From NCBI GenBank assembly GCA_963754385.1, contig CAVWGE010000004.1, forward strand, positions 62,001-126,000: a stretch of 64,000 nt of DNA, given 5' to 3'. Shown in pieces: positions 51,840 through 61,518 of this stretch. The stretch is from 9FT-COMBO-48-23 sp963754385 (GTDB lineage Bacteria; Chloroflexota; Dehalococcoidia; GIF9; UBA5629). Position numbers and translations under genes: made by a program. The notes below the pieces were generated by a model. It was not told where the DNA came from. It saw only the letters and a program-made list of their open reading frames with translations, and ran no database searches. Numbering within the stretch: the first letter of the stretch is position 1; each line of letters opens with the position of its first letter.

Positions 51840-52538
51840 TTATGTGTTCCGCTTCACGCGTGACGCATTGTGCTGCATTTTTATCAGGGCTTTTTTGGTA
51901 TCGCTGGCCACTCGGGACTTATCACACTTCTTTATCCGATATTTGAATAGCCAGTAGGTGAATTCCTTCAATTCGCTCAAAGTCATAGATTTGCGCTTTG
52001 GATAGCGTTTTTCTTTTCTGAAGCTATCAAGCAGAGTCTGCTGGTCATCGCCGTAAATTCTTCGGTAAGCTTTATCGAGTATATCCTCATGCTTATTTAA
52101 GCCTGATGCCAATCTTTCTTTTCGAATCTCGTCAACCACAGCGGAAATCAGGTTTTCCTCAACGAGGACGCCGTAGAGATAATTGAGATAAGCTCGATAC
52201 TTAACTGGGCCTATCAGTTTTTTGAATTCCTCCCTGGTTAACTCCAGTGGTGGCAGGTCGAAGAAAAGGAGGTTGATTCTTTCTTTTTCTGGAATGGACT
52301 CGCTTATTTCGTCGCTTAGACGCTCTGCCAGTAATAGCCAATCGAAAGCCTCACCATCAATCAAGTAGCGGAGGTGACGCCCGTGGTAGTCCTCCTCGGC
52401 GCTTTTCCACAACTTGATAGCCTCGAGCAAGGCTATATACCAGTGCTTGCCGTTAGCTACAGCTTGTTTGACATGCGCGATGGCTTTGGCATCGCCTGCA
52501 GCCGCGGTCGGGACGCTTTTGGCTTCTTTAGGTGACAT
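51840..52538 (-). CDS. hypothetical protein
   Basis: The 232-residue, charged, mostly helical protein is not one I can assign. Its N-terminus is rich in Ala and Lys; the middle has HLRYLIDGEAFDWLLLAERL, suggesting a helical bundle, and the C-terminus is basic (KNxxxRVKRNT). It overlaps the upstream MBL hydrolase by 11 bases, so the two are cotranscribed. Confidence 0.65.
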   Translation of the reverse strand: MSPKEAKSVPTAAAGDAKAIAHVKQAVANGKHWYIALLEAIKLWKSAEEDYHGRHLRYLIDGEAFDWLLLAERLSDEISESIPEKERINLLFFDLPPLELTREEFKKLIGPVKYRAYLNYLYGVLVEENLISAVVDEIRKERLASGLNKHEDILDKAYRRIYGDDQQTLLDSFRKEKRYPKRKSMTLSELKEFTYWLFKYRIKKCDKSRVASDTKKALIKMQHNASRVKRNT

Positions 52539-53340
52539 TTTGACTGACCTTTTTTAGGAAAGATTTAATTAGATTTAACGATGAAAACTGCTGCTGGGTA
52601 AGCTCGGCTAAGGGAGACTCATTGCCAAAAATCTGCTGCACAATCTCGGCTGGAGATAAACCTTTGCTATGCAGCTCCATGGCGTTTTGTCCTAAGTCTT
52701 CAAGATATCGGATGGTCTGTTCCAGCACAGGTACGGGTTCAGTTATTACTTTTCCAGGGGCGGGAAAGAGAATTTGTGGCTTTAAATCTTTTACTTTTTT
52801 GAGGTCGGCTATGATTTGCCGCACGTCGTCCGTAGGGCGAGCTACGTTGGGGTGGGTGGAAAAGAACAAATCGCCGGCAAAGAGCCAGCCGTGTTTTCTC
52901 TCAAAAAGGCAGATGTGGTCGCGGTCGTGGCCGGGAGTGTAGATTACCTCAAAGCGAAAATGGTTGGTAGTAACAGTATCGCCGATTTCCTTAACCTGGC
53001 TGGGCATAGGATAGCCCCAGACCTCCTCTTGATAGGGATAAAGTTTGGCTGGCTGGTTTATTTTGCTTACCGCCAGGCGGTGAGCAAAAATCTCGACGCC
53101 ATATCTTTCTTTGAGCAGGGCATTGGCGGCGATATGGTCTTCGTGGTGGTGCGTGTTGATTACAGTTTTTACGCCCTTGTCTCTCAAGAACTCGGTTAGT
53201 TCTTCGGCAGTATGCGCCGGTCCGCTGTCTATCAAGAGACTGTCCACCAGGTAGGCAGAGACACAGGTGCCAGGGGTAAAATCAGGATAGCGGCACAGTT
53301 TAATCTGGGTCACCTGTTCATATTCGGTAGTTGCAAGCAC
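52528..53340 (-). CDS. metallo-beta-lactamase-fold hydrolase
   Basis: The 270-residue protein has INTHHHEDHIAANALL (HxHxDH), TPGHDRDHICLF and LFAGDLFF, and a late FPAPGK where many members have a His. This is the same superfamily as the protein at 9678..10418 but a different branch. The start shares a short overlap with the hypothetical downstream gene and lies three bases after the stop of the PolX gene. Confidence 0.88.
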   Translation of the reverse strand: MLATTEYEQVTQIKLCRYPDFTPGTCVSAYLVDSLLIDSGPAHTAEELTEFLRDKGVKTVINTHHHEDHIAANALLKERYGVEIFAHRLAVSKINQPAKLYPYQEEVWGYPMPSQVKEIGDTVTTNHFRFEVIYTPGHDRDHICLFERKHGWLFAGDLFFSTHPNVARPTDDVRQIIADLKKVKDLKPQILFPAPGKVITEPVPVLEQTIRYLEDLGQNAMELHSKGLSPAEIVQQIFGNESPLAELTQQQFSSLNLIKSFLKKVSQNVT

Positions 53341-53343
53341 GCC

Positions 53344-55065
53344 TTAACTCCTGAGGAATGCCAGCATTTCTTGTAAGGGCTGGGTGTTCAGTATATGCTT
53401 AGGCTGGCACCAGCCGCGGCGGGCCACGCCGATGCCGAAGCGCATAAAATCCAGATGGGCGATGCTGTGTGCGTCTGTGCCCATGATTAGCTTAACTCCT
53501 AGCTCTCGCGCCCGGTAGACATGTATGTCTTTCAAATCGAGTCGGCTGGGCATGGCATTTATTTCCAGAGCTTTATTGTATTTAGCTGCAGCCCTGAAGA
53601 CGGCTTCTAAGTCAATGGCTACAGGCTCTCGCTCACCCAGAATGCGGCAGGTGGGGTGGGCGATAATGTCGACATGCGGGTTTTCTATTGCTCCCACAAT
53701 GCGCCTTGTTATCTTCTCCTCGCTTTGATTCATGGCTGAATGGATAGCAGCAACCACGATGTCCAAATCGGCTAAAAGCTTCTCAGACAGGTCTATGCTG
53801 CCGTCGGCGCGTATATCCACCTCTGTGCCGGTGAAGATGCGAATTCCTTTGAGCTGCTGATTTAGCCGCTTGATTTCGTCAATCTGATGCCGCAGTCGCT
53901 CCTCGTTTAATCCGTGAGCAATGCCTCGTCCGGCTGAATGGTCGGTTATTGCCAGGTACTGGTAGCCGAGGGCTTTAGCTGCCTGCGCCATGGCTTCTAT
54001 GGAATCACGCCCATCGCTCCAGTTGGTGTGAACGTGGGTGTCTCCTTTTATGTCTGAGAGTTCCACGAGCTTCGGCACTTTGCCTTTCTCAGCCAGTTCT
54101 ATTTCGCCCTGGTCTTCCCTGATTTCAGGTGGAATGTACTGAAGGCCCAGTCGGCGGTAGAAAGCTTCTTCGGTGGCAAATTTCTCCAGCTTATTGGTCC
54201 TGGTGTCAGTTATGCCGTATTCGCTAAGCTTGAGCCCCTTTTTCTGTTCCTTTGTTCTCAGGGCGATGTTATGCTGTTTGCTGCCGGTGAAATACTGGAG
54301 AAGAGAGCCGAAGGAGTCGTGCTCCACCATTCTTAAATCGGCTTGAAGTCCGCCGGGCAGGATGACACTGGCTTTGGTTGGGCCTTTAGCCAGCACCTCC
54401 CTTACCTGGGGCAGGTTAACGAAGGCGTTTATGACCTCCTCAGGATTATCGGCGGTACCCATAAGGTCGATATCGCCCACCGTCTCTCTGAAGCGGCGCA
54501 GGCTGCCGGCAGCAGTCAGGTTTTTCACGCCGGGAAGCGGGCGCAGAGCATTAAAAACCTCGTCCACCACAGGCAGAGCTTCGCCTATGGGGATACGCTG
54601 GTCTTTGCGGCGCAGGGCTTGGATTTGCTGCATTATGTTATCGGCTGTCTTATCGCCGAGGCGGAACAGGCCGGTAACCCGGCCGTCTTTAATAGCCTCT
54701 TCCAGTTCGTCAACTGATTTAATCCCCAGCTCAGTGGAAAGCCTGTTCGCTGTCTTGGGTCCGATGCCAGGGATTTCGAGTAGGGTGGTTATGCCTTCAG
54801 GGAACTCAGCCTTGAGCTCCTCGTAGGCACTCAGTTTACCGGTGTTTACCAGCTCTATTGTCTTTTTAGCTATTGCCTCGCCGACGCCGGGTATGGTTCG
54901 CAAGTCCTCGTCTTCCTGGAGCATTATTTCTATCTCTTTAGGCAGGTGCTCGATGGTACGGGCTGCCCGCTGGTAGGCTCGAATTTTAAATATGTTTTCC
55001 CCCTTAAGCTCCAGCAGGTCAGCCATGTCCTGGAATACTTTGGAAATAGCGGTGTTTTTCATCAT
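53344..55065 (-). CDS. polX: DNA polymerase X family with PHP domain
   Basis: The 573-residue protein has two helix-hairpin-helix motifs (RTIPGVGEAIAKK, EIPGIGPKTANRL) in the first 130 residues. The nucleotidyltransferase palm has VGDIDLMG (acidic pair) and ADLRMVE, and the C-terminal PHP phosphoesterase domain (about 340-573) has GDTHVHTNWSDG, ITDHSAGRG and MGTDAHS. It fills short DNA gaps in repair, with 3'-5' nuclease from the PHP part. It is the first gene of the four-gene leftward group with the MBL and hypothetical genes. Confidence 0.95.
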   Translation of the reverse strand: MMKNTAISKVFQDMADLLELKGENIFKIRAYQRAARTIEHLPKEIEIMLQEDEDLRTIPGVGEAIAKKTIELVNTGKLSAYEELKAEFPEGITTLLEIPGIGPKTANRLSTELGIKSVDELEEAIKDGRVTGLFRLGDKTADNIMQQIQALRRKDQRIPIGEALPVVDEVFNALRPLPGVKNLTAAGSLRRFRETVGDIDLMGTADNPEEVINAFVNLPQVREVLAKGPTKASVILPGGLQADLRMVEHDSFGSLLQYFTGSKQHNIALRTKEQKKGLKLSEYGITDTRTNKLEKFATEEAFYRRLGLQYIPPEIREDQGEIELAEKGKVPKLVELSDIKGDTHVHTNWSDGRDSIEAMAQAAKALGYQYLAITDHSAGRGIAHGLNEERLRHQIDEIKRLNQQLKGIRIFTGTEVDIRADGSIDLSEKLLADLDIVVAAIHSAMNQSEEKITRRIVGAIENPHVDIIAHPTCRILGEREPVAIDLEAVFRAAAKYNKALEINAMPSRLDLKDIHVYRARELGVKLIMGTDAHSIAHLDFMRFGIGVARRGWCQPKHILNTQPLQEMLAFLRS

Positions 55066-55100
55066 CCAAATACGATCTTGTGGTCCTACTCATTTGACTG

Positions 55101-55877
55101 TCACGATATGTTGCTGACTGCATCGTATAAATCTGGTAATCTGTCTTGCCTGAGCCTAAATTTAGTCCCATGATTATGACCGGTGCGTGCGTCGAAATCC
55201 ACGAGTATAGAGCCTTTTTCTATTGCTTTCAAGAATTTGTCAAAGCTAAACTTCTGCAATATCATGACGTGCTTATACCAGAAAAACTCTTTGCCAGACT
55301 CTCTTTTTACTTGCGCACGTACGTAGAAACAATTCAGAAGCTTGGTTCCTGCCTTATGGAAAAGATCATCAAATCCCCAATAAGGTTGAGGGTTCAATTC
55401 ACGCAAGCCTATTCGCCTCCCTACGGATTTGAGCCATTCATGATGCCGGTCATCTACAGCGTGTGAGTCAAAGGAAATAAGTACTTTATTAGTAGTGCGG
55501 TCGACTATAGCGATAAAGCCGCGGTCTGTTCTTGATAAACCATTTATTGTTTGGCGGAAACTCATTTCGTTGGGTATTGATTCATGTTTCCAGCCATAAG
55601 ATGGTAGTAGGAGATTAGGCACAAATTTAATTGCCCGTGGGGATGGTTCCATATGAAATAGAGTCGTTAGAGAAGATGTGTCTATCCGTTGACATTTAAG
55701 CTCCCATTCTGCTGCATTAGGAATTGGCAGGTTGTTCTCTGTAATACCGAGTAAATCTTCAAGCGTGTTTCCAACTCCGCCAGCATTACCGGGACGAGCA
55801 TTGGCGATCCACCCCATCCCTTCTATTTCCTTTAACCTGTTGATGAGTTCTGTTTTGGAAAGAAGCTCCATATTCAA
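55101..55877 (-). CDS. MvaI/BcnI-family type II restriction endonuclease
   Basis: The 258-residue protein matches the MvaI/BcnI family. It has NAGGVGNTLEDLLGI (E40/D41) and WELKC, with E59-L60-K61 as the ExK catalytic pair. Known members cut CCWGG or CCSGG; the actual site here cannot be deduced. It lies one base downstream of a DNA methyltransferase, which should protect the host. The two genes sit as a cassette between polX and secA. Confidence 0.85.
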   Translation of the reverse strand: MNMELLSKTELINRLKEIEGMGWIANARPGNAGGVGNTLEDLLGITENNLPIPNAAEWELKCQRIDTSSLTTLFHMEPSPRAIKFVPNLLLPSYGWKHESIPNEMSFRQTINGLSRTDRGFIAIVDRTTNKVLISFDSHAVDDRHHEWLKSVGRRIGLRELNPQPYWGFDDLFHKAGTKLLNCFYVRAQVKRESGKEFFWYKHVMILQKFSFDKFLKAIEKGSILVDFDARTGHNHGTKFRLRQDRLPDLYDAVSNIS

Positions 55878-55878
55878 A

Positions 55879-56814
55879 TCACTCGTCTATTATTTTCCTA
55901 GATGCAGAAGGCGGACGCCAAAAGTCTAGCAGATACTCAAAAGTGACTCCCATTGTAATATAGTTACTTGGCCATCCGAATATCCCGATTCTATTGACGA
56001 GATTTGTTCTATCCCAGATTATGATATTTCTTAACTCATATCCTCGCTTGCGCAGTTCTTCAATTAATGATACGTGTATGGTGATTCTTTTATTTTCCCA
56101 CCACATGTCGGGCACATTTATTACGCAGTGTCCTTTTGGTCGAAGCAGAGGCAACAGTGATTCGAAAATTTCCCCCATAGCATTGGTGTAGTCGTCAAGC
56201 TGCAGTGTGCCAAGATCTCGGGGATCTTGTGAATACTGTTCTATTTTTCCTAGTTGCTCATTGCTTCTGAATCTTCTTGATTTGTTTTTGCGTGGTCTAT
56301 TTAGCAAGTTTGAATAGGGTGGAGAAGTCCATATTAGACTGACAGCTTCATTAGTTAAGTATTGGGATATGCATCTAGCATCATCATGAATGGCTAATTG
56401 TTGAGATTTGCCCAAAAGGCTCTTCTGTGCGAGGCGGTTTTCACACAAATCTATGTATTCGGTCTTCAAATCGAAACCCACGGCGTTCCTGTCAATATCT
56501 CTGGCAGCTATTAAGGTAGTACCACTCCCAACGAAGGGGTCAACTACAAGCTCACCTTCGTGGGTGAATAACTCAATGATTCTCTTTGATAGAGATATGG
56601 GAAATGTAGCTGGGTGGACTTTTTTATCGCGAATGTCCCTTGACTCATAACTGAATTGCCATACACCAAGCTGATTTTTGAGCCACTCCCTTGGCGTTAT
56701 GCAATTTATGTGCGTTGATCCGCAGTTGCAAGTTCGCTTATAGTTAATGTTTAATCTTTTTTTGTAAAAAGAAGTGCCTTCTCTAATAGTGGTTGGCATT
56801 TTCTTGGGCGTCAT
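55879..56814 (-). CDS. type II DNA methyltransferase (N4-cytosine/N6-adenine type)
   Basis: The 311-residue protein has SAM motif I as DPFVGSGTT (about 92-100) and the catalytic motif TSPPYSN (163-169). SPPY favours cytosine-N4 methylation. The order of motifs X, I, then IV fits the gamma-like arrangement. An N-terminal CNCGSTHINC segment could bind zinc. It is the protective partner of the adjacent MvaI/BcnI-type endonuclease. A likely start is the ATG at 56814. Confidence 0.9.
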   Translation of the reverse strand: MTPKKMPTTIREGTSFYKKRLNINYKRTCNCGSTHINCITPREWLKNQLGVWQFSYESRDIRDKKVHPATFPISLSKRIIELFTHEGELVVDPFVGSGTTLIAARDIDRNAVGFDLKTEYIDLCENRLAQKSLLGKSQQLAIHDDARCISQYLTNEAVSLIWTSPPYSNLLNRPRKNKSRRFRSNEQLGKIEQYSQDPRDLGTLQLDDYTNAMGEIFESLLPLLRPKGHCVINVPDMWWENKRITIHVSLIEELRKRGYELRNIIIWDRTNLVNRIGIFGWPSNYITMGVTFEYLLDFWRPPSASRKIIDE

Positions 56815-56899
56815 CTTGAGTTCCTACTTGGTTTGATCTTACTGTTTGAAACTAGTATATCAAACAGGTTAAAAATAGCAATTGGGAGTAGTGCTTAAT

Positions 56900-59503
56900 T
56901 TACCTACCGCAGCAGTGTTTATATTTCTTGCCTGAGCCGCAGGGGCAGGGGTCGTTGCGGCCGACTTTTCTGCCGGTGGGGACAGCCACTTTCTGAGGCT
57001 GTCTTTGGGCTGGGGCTTCTTTTTTGGCGAGGCTGACTTTGTATATGGTGTACACGACGTCGTGTTCTATGCTGGCGGTTAGGCTCTGGAACAGGGCGTG
57101 GCCTTCTTTCTTGTAGGCTACTATAGGGTCGATTTGCCGTGCAGCATAAAGGCCGGCCTGCTGTCGCAGATGGTCCATCTCGGTGAGATGGTCTTTCCAT
57201 AGGCTGTCGATGGCTCGCAGCATGACCAGTCTCTCCAGTAGCCGCATATTCTCAGCACCTATTTCTTTTTCACGCTGCTCGTACAGTTGCTCGGCGTACT
57301 CAATCAACTTCTCGGTGATTTCTTTTGAACTCATCTTGGAGAGTGCCTGAGAATTTATCTGAGGTGGTAATGGGAATATTGTTGCTAGCTCTTCGATTAA
57401 GCCGGTGAAGTCCGGCTCTATAAGGTCACGGCTGCAACTGGCGGAAACCAGTTTTTCGATTTCGTCCCTAACCATGGGCAGGATGTTTGCCTTGAGGTCA
57501 GCACCTTCCAGGATTTTCCTTCGCTCGGCGTAGATTACCTCGCGGTGCTTGTTGACTACATCGTCATAATCAACGAGGTGTTTGCGGATGTCGAAGTGAT
57601 AGCCTTCAACCTTGACCTGGGCATTTTCTATGGATTTGCTGACCATGGAATGCTCGATGGGCGTGTTTTCATCGAAGCCGGCCCAGTCCATGAAGCCTTT
57701 GACACGGTCGCCGCCGAAGCGGCGGACGACATCGTCTTCGAGTGAGACATAGAAGCGGGAGCTGCCGGGGTCGCCCTGTCTTCCGGAGCGGCCACGTAGC
57801 TGGTTATCGATGCGCCTGGCTTCATGACGCTCGGTGCCGATGACGTGCAAGCCACCAAGCTCGATTACTTTGTCGTGCTGTTGCTGCCATTCCTTCCTGT
57901 CGCGGTCAGCAGGATTGCCGCCGAGGATGATATCGACGCCGCGCCCGGCCATGTTGGTGGCAACGGTTACAGCTCCTGTGCGTCCAGCCTGAGCTATGAT
58001 AGCAGCTTCCTTTTCATGATTTTTGGCGTTGAGCACCTGGTGAGGTATGCCTCTCCTTTTGAGCAGGTCACTCAAACGCTCCGACTTCTCGATGGAGACG
58101 GTGCCTATAAGCACTGGTGTACCTTGCTGATGGAAAGTCTCGATTTCTCTGGCTACAGCCTTGAATTTGGTCTCCTCGTCCTTATAAATCTGGTCTGGGT
58201 TGTCGATGCGAATCATATCTTTGTTGGTGGGGATGACGTCGACTTCAAGCTTGTAAATCTTGTGAAATTCCTCGGCTTCGGTGGCGGCAGTGCCGGTCAT
58301 GCCGGCAAGTTTCTTATAGAGACGGAAATAGTTCTGGAATGTTATGGTGGCTAGGGTTACGCTCTCCCGCTGGATTTTTACTCTTTCCTTGGCTTCGATG
58401 GCCTGGTGCAGCCCCTCAGAGTACCTGCGGCCGAACATGAGCCGGCCGGTGAACTCATCAACGATAACGACCTGCCCATCTTTGACTATGTAATCACGGT
58501 CTTTCTCGAACAGCACTTTGGCTTTCAGGGCATTCTCCAGGTATTGAGTCAAACTGTAGTTAGCCGGGTCATAGAGGCTGGGGGCTTTGAGCAAGCCGTC
58601 CCGGCGCAGCCATTTTTCCATCTTGGTCATGCCGGAATCGGTGAGGTAGGTCTGGCGTTCCTTTTCTTCAACTGTGTAGTCTTCATCTTTCTTGAGTTGA
58701 GGCACCAGGCGGGCAAAGATATTGTATTTTTCGGTGGCTTCTTCAGCAGTACCGCTGATTATGAGCGGTGTGCGGGCTTCATCGATGAGTATGTTGTCCA
58801 CCTCGTCGACTATGGCGTAGTTTAGGGTACGCTGGACGCATTGGGAGAGGTCTATAGCCATGTTATCTCTGAGGTAGTCGAAGCCGAATTCGTTGTTGGT
58901 GCCGTAGGTAATGTCGGCTTGATAGGCCTGCTGGCGGCTGACGGGTCGGAAATGGGGCCAGCGGGTGTCCTTTTCATCGGTGTAGTCGGGGTCATAGAGA
59001 CGGGCTGGCAGGTGCTCATCTGGATTTTGCGGTGGATAGATGCTGGCGACGGTTAAGCCGAGAGCATGATATATGGGCCCCATCCAGTAGGCATCACGAC
59101 GTGCCAGGTAGTCGTTTACAGTAACGAGATGGCAGCCATCGCCGATGAGGGCATTTAGATATAGAGGCAGTGTAGCGACTAAGGTTTTGCCCTCGCCGGT
59201 TTTCATCTCGGTGATTTTGCCATGGTGGAGGACAATGCCGCCTATAAGCTGGACATCGAAGTGGCGCTCGCCTATGGTGCGCCTGGCGGCTTCTCTGGCA
59301 GCGGCAAAGGCTTCAGGCAATATATCATCCAGCGTCTCGCCGTTTTTCAGCCGGGCTTTGAACTCGTCGGTCTTGGCACGAAGCTCAGCATCGCTGAGCT
59401 TCTGGAATTCAGGTTCTAGCGAATTTATCTGAGCCACAATAGGCTCAAGACGCTTCAGTTCTTTTTCGTTGGAATCAACAAGGCTACCGAGCCACTTAAG
59501 CAT
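56900..59503 (-). CDS. secA: preprotein translocase ATPase SecA
   Basis: The 867-residue motor drives protein export through SecYEG. Seen in order are GEGKT (103-107, Walker A), VDEVDNILIDEARTP (Walker B), FTGRLMFGRRYSEGLHQAIE, NMAGRGVDIILGGNP, and the C-terminal zinc motif CPCGSGKKYKHCC, which binds SecB or phospholipid. Length and layout are standard. It lies 7 bp downstream of prs, in the same direction. Confidence 0.97.
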   Translation of the reverse strand: MLKWLGSLVDSNEKELKRLEPIVAQINSLEPEFQKLSDAELRAKTDEFKARLKNGETLDDILPEAFAAAREAARRTIGERHFDVQLIGGIVLHHGKITEMKTGEGKTLVATLPLYLNALIGDGCHLVTVNDYLARRDAYWMGPIYHALGLTVASIYPPQNPDEHLPARLYDPDYTDEKDTRWPHFRPVSRQQAYQADITYGTNNEFGFDYLRDNMAIDLSQCVQRTLNYAIVDEVDNILIDEARTPLIISGTAEEATEKYNIFARLVPQLKKDEDYTVEEKERQTYLTDSGMTKMEKWLRRDGLLKAPSLYDPANYSLTQYLENALKAKVLFEKDRDYIVKDGQVVIVDEFTGRLMFGRRYSEGLHQAIEAKERVKIQRESVTLATITFQNYFRLYKKLAGMTGTAATEAEEFHKIYKLEVDVIPTNKDMIRIDNPDQIYKDEETKFKAVAREIETFHQQGTPVLIGTVSIEKSERLSDLLKRRGIPHQVLNAKNHEKEAAIIAQAGRTGAVTVATNMAGRGVDIILGGNPADRDRKEWQQQHDKVIELGGLHVIGTERHEARRIDNQLRGRSGRQGDPGSSRFYVSLEDDVVRRFGGDRVKGFMDWAGFDENTPIEHSMVSKSIENAQVKVEGYHFDIRKHLVDYDDVVNKHREVIYAERRKILEGADLKANILPMVRDEIEKLVSASCSRDLIEPDFTGLIEELATIFPLPPQINSQALSKMSSKEITEKLIEYAEQLYEQREKEIGAENMRLLERLVMLRAIDSLWKDHLTEMDHLRQQAGLYAARQIDPIVAYKKEGHALFQSLTASIEHDVVYTIYKVSLAKKEAPAQRQPQKVAVPTGRKVGRNDPCPCGSGKKYKHCCGR

Positions 59504-59510
59504 AATTTTT

Positions 59511-60449
59511 CTACTCGAACATGGCGCCTATAGAGAGGCCGGTGTGAATGCGGTGTATGGCTTCGCCTAGGAGCGGAGCTATGGGCAGGACAGTTATCTT
59601 GTCCAGTCTCTTCTTTTTGTCAAGGGGGATGGTGTCGGTGACGACCACTTCTTTAATGGGTGATTTGGCTATTCGCTCTATAGCTGGTCCGGATAATATG
59701 GGGTGTGTGCAGCAGGCGTAGACTTCAGTGGCACCGTGCTCCAGAAGGGTATTGACGACGCCGATAAGCGAGCCAGCAGTATCGATTTCATCGTCGATAG
59801 TTAAGGCGCGCATGCCTTTGACTTCGCCGATGATGTTGAGGGTTTCAGTGATGTCGACATTGCCAATGCGCCTTTTTTCGATAATAGCCAGCGGAGCGTT
59901 GAGCTTAGCTGCCATATCACGGGCATGTGCGGATATGCCGATATCGGTGGCAACGACTACCAGATTGTCCAGTGTTTTCCCTTTCCAGTATTCGCTGAGG
60001 ATGAAGAGGGCGGTAAGTTCGTCAACAGGTATGTTGAAGAAGCCCTGGATTTGGGCGGCGTGAAGGTCTATGGTTAACAGACGGTTGGCGCCGGCGGTGG
60101 TGAGCAGGTCAGCTATCAACCTGGCAGTGATGGGCACTCGAGGCTGGTCTTTCTTGTCGGTGCGGCCGTAGGCATAGTAAGGGATGACAGCGGTGATTCT
60201 ACCGGCAGAGGCTCGCTTGAAGGCATCGATCATAATGAGGAGTTCGACCAGGTTCTTGTTGACGGGTGTGGAAAACGGTTGGATGACGAATACATCTCGT
60301 TCACGGACATTTTCCTGAACTCGGACGAAAATGTTCTCATTCTTGAATTCGAAGACCTCAGCTTTGCCCAGCGGTATGTTTAGGTATTCGCATATTGCCT
60401 TGGCTAGCATCGGGTGGGCATTGCCGGTGAAGACCTTGAGTTCATCCAT
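59511..60449 (-). CDS. prs: ribose-phosphate pyrophosphokinase
   Basis: The 312-residue enzyme makes PRPP. It has PYYAYGRTDKKDQPR (flexible loop), TIDLHAAQIQGFF, and DDEIDTAGSL at the ribose-phosphate loop. One conserved segment, SPDxGGxxRA in most members, reads ATDIGISAHA here, a notable change. It is otherwise of normal length. secA follows closely, suggesting one transcript. Confidence 0.93.
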   Translation of the reverse strand: MDELKVFTGNAHPMLAKAICEYLNIPLGKAEVFEFKNENIFVRVQENVRERDVFVIQPFSTPVNKNLVELLIMIDAFKRASAGRITAVIPYYAYGRTDKKDQPRVPITARLIADLLTTAGANRLLTIDLHAAQIQGFFNIPVDELTALFILSEYWKGKTLDNLVVVATDIGISAHARDMAAKLNAPLAIIEKRRIGNVDITETLNIIGEVKGMRALTIDDEIDTAGSLIGVVNTLLEHGATEVYACCTHPILSGPAIERIAKSPIKEVVVTDTIPLDKKKRLDKITVLPIAPLLGEAIHRIHTGLSIGAMFE

Positions 60450-60560
60450 TAGTCACACCTACCATTTCTAGTGAGTTAATTATAACACCAAAGAGGTTAT
60501 TGTGTCCTATCAGCTGAGTTTTAAGGGGTCTATTTTGTCACCCTGAACCTTTTGCTTTAT

Positions 60561-60648
60561 GTCATTCTGAAGGAGCGAAGCGACTGAAGAATCTCACTCT
60601 GGGTAAGCTCCGTGAAGGCTCTGGATTCTTCGCTTCGCTCAGAATGAC
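60561..60648. repeat. REP-like palindromic element with perfect 10-bp ends
   Basis: The ends GTCATTCTGA and TCAGAATGAC are exact inverted copies, and the adjacent AGCGAAGC / GCTTCGCT blocks continue the pairing. A further TCAGAATGAC half follows at 60660. It lies in the gene-free gap between prs and the endonuclease III gene. Confidence 0.65.
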
Positions 60649-60731
60649 AGGGGGAACGTCTCAGAATGACAAGGAGAGATGTAGGGATGGAGGCTGTGCC
60701 TGAAAATGTAGTGCCGACCTTAGGGTTGAGC

Positions 60732-60753
60732 TCCCGAGGCTAAAGCCTCGGGA
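60732..60753. repeat. perfect hairpin, 9-bp stem with TAAA loop
   Basis: TCCCGAGGC, TAAA, GCCTCGGGA is a symmetric stem-loop without a T-tract. It may be a small repeat or a bidirectional terminator. The rest of the 60450..60840 gap holds the REP-like element and no gene. Confidence 0.5.
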
Positions 60754-60840
60754 CTACATGTTTAGTGTGTATTACTCTCCCGTCGAGGTAGAGGGAATGA
60801 GGCTAAGTTTGTGTTGTATAATATTTTTGAGGTGGTTAGC

Positions 60841-61518
60841 GTGAGCGCTAGACAAATCCTTAAGCTGTTGAGCAAGGAGTACGGGGAGAAGCGATGGCGC
60901 CGGCGGCAGAGCCCGATAGAAGTACTTGTCCAGACGATTCTTTCTCAGAACACGTCGGATAGAAACTCCGGGCGAGCTTTTGAGCAGCTTCTGGCTTCTT
61001 TTGGTAGTTGGGAAGATATGGCTGATGCCAGCGTTGGTGAGATTTCTCATTCTATTAAAGCTGGCGGTCTGGGGGAAGTTAAAGCCAGGTATATCAAGCA
61101 ATCGCTGGAGGAAATACGGGGAAGGCAAGGCGGGTTCGAGCTAGACTTTTTGCGAAAGCTGCCTGTAGATGAAGCCAGGGACTGGCTAAGGCAGTTGTCC
61201 GGTGTAGGGATGAAGACAGCTAGCGTTGTTTTGCTTTTCTCGCTGGGTATGCCAGCTTTGCCGGTAGATACGCATGTTTCCCGTCTAGCTAAAAGGTTGG
61301 GGTTGATTGATTCTAAGGTTTCTGCGGAGAAAGCACACAAGCGGCTTGAGGGACTTGTGCCGCTTAAAGATATCTATCAGTTTCATGTTTTGTTGATAGA
61401 GCATGGCAGAAAGGTATGTAAAGCTCAGCGACCTCGCTGTAGGGAGTGTGTGTTAGGTAGATTGTGTCCTAGCTATGAGAAGTTTGTGGGGCAGAAGTGG
61501 AGTGGACAGGCAATCTAA
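60841..61518 (+). CDS. nth: endonuclease III-like DNA glycosylase
   Basis: The 225-residue protein has the HhH-GPD plan. Helix-hairpin-helix LSGVGMKTASVVLL includes the catalytic lysine, the catalytic aspartate is in LPVDTHVSRL, and the 4Fe-4S loop CKAQRPRCRECVLGRLC fits C-x6-C-x2-C-x5-C. It removes oxidised pyrimidines or related damaged bases. The GTG at 60841 is preceded by GAGGTGG; a TTG 30 bp earlier is possible. Its 3' end overlaps that of the histidine kinase by 50 bp. Confidence 0.92.
   Translation: MSARQILKLLSKEYGEKRWRRRQSPIEVLVQTILSQNTSDRNSGRAFEQLLASFGSWEDMADASVGEISHSIKAGGLGEVKARYIKQSLEEIRGRQGGFELDFLRKLPVDEARDWLRQLSGVGMKTASVVLLFSLGMPALPVDTHVSRLAKRLGLIDSKVSAEKAHKRLEGLVPLKDIYQFHVLLIEHGRKVCKAQRPRCRECVLGRLCPSYEKFVGQKWSGQAI

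Noticed and set aside
57545..59432. Several long plus-strand open frames opposite secA
   Set aside because: They are antisense shadows of a conserved gene with no motif of their own.
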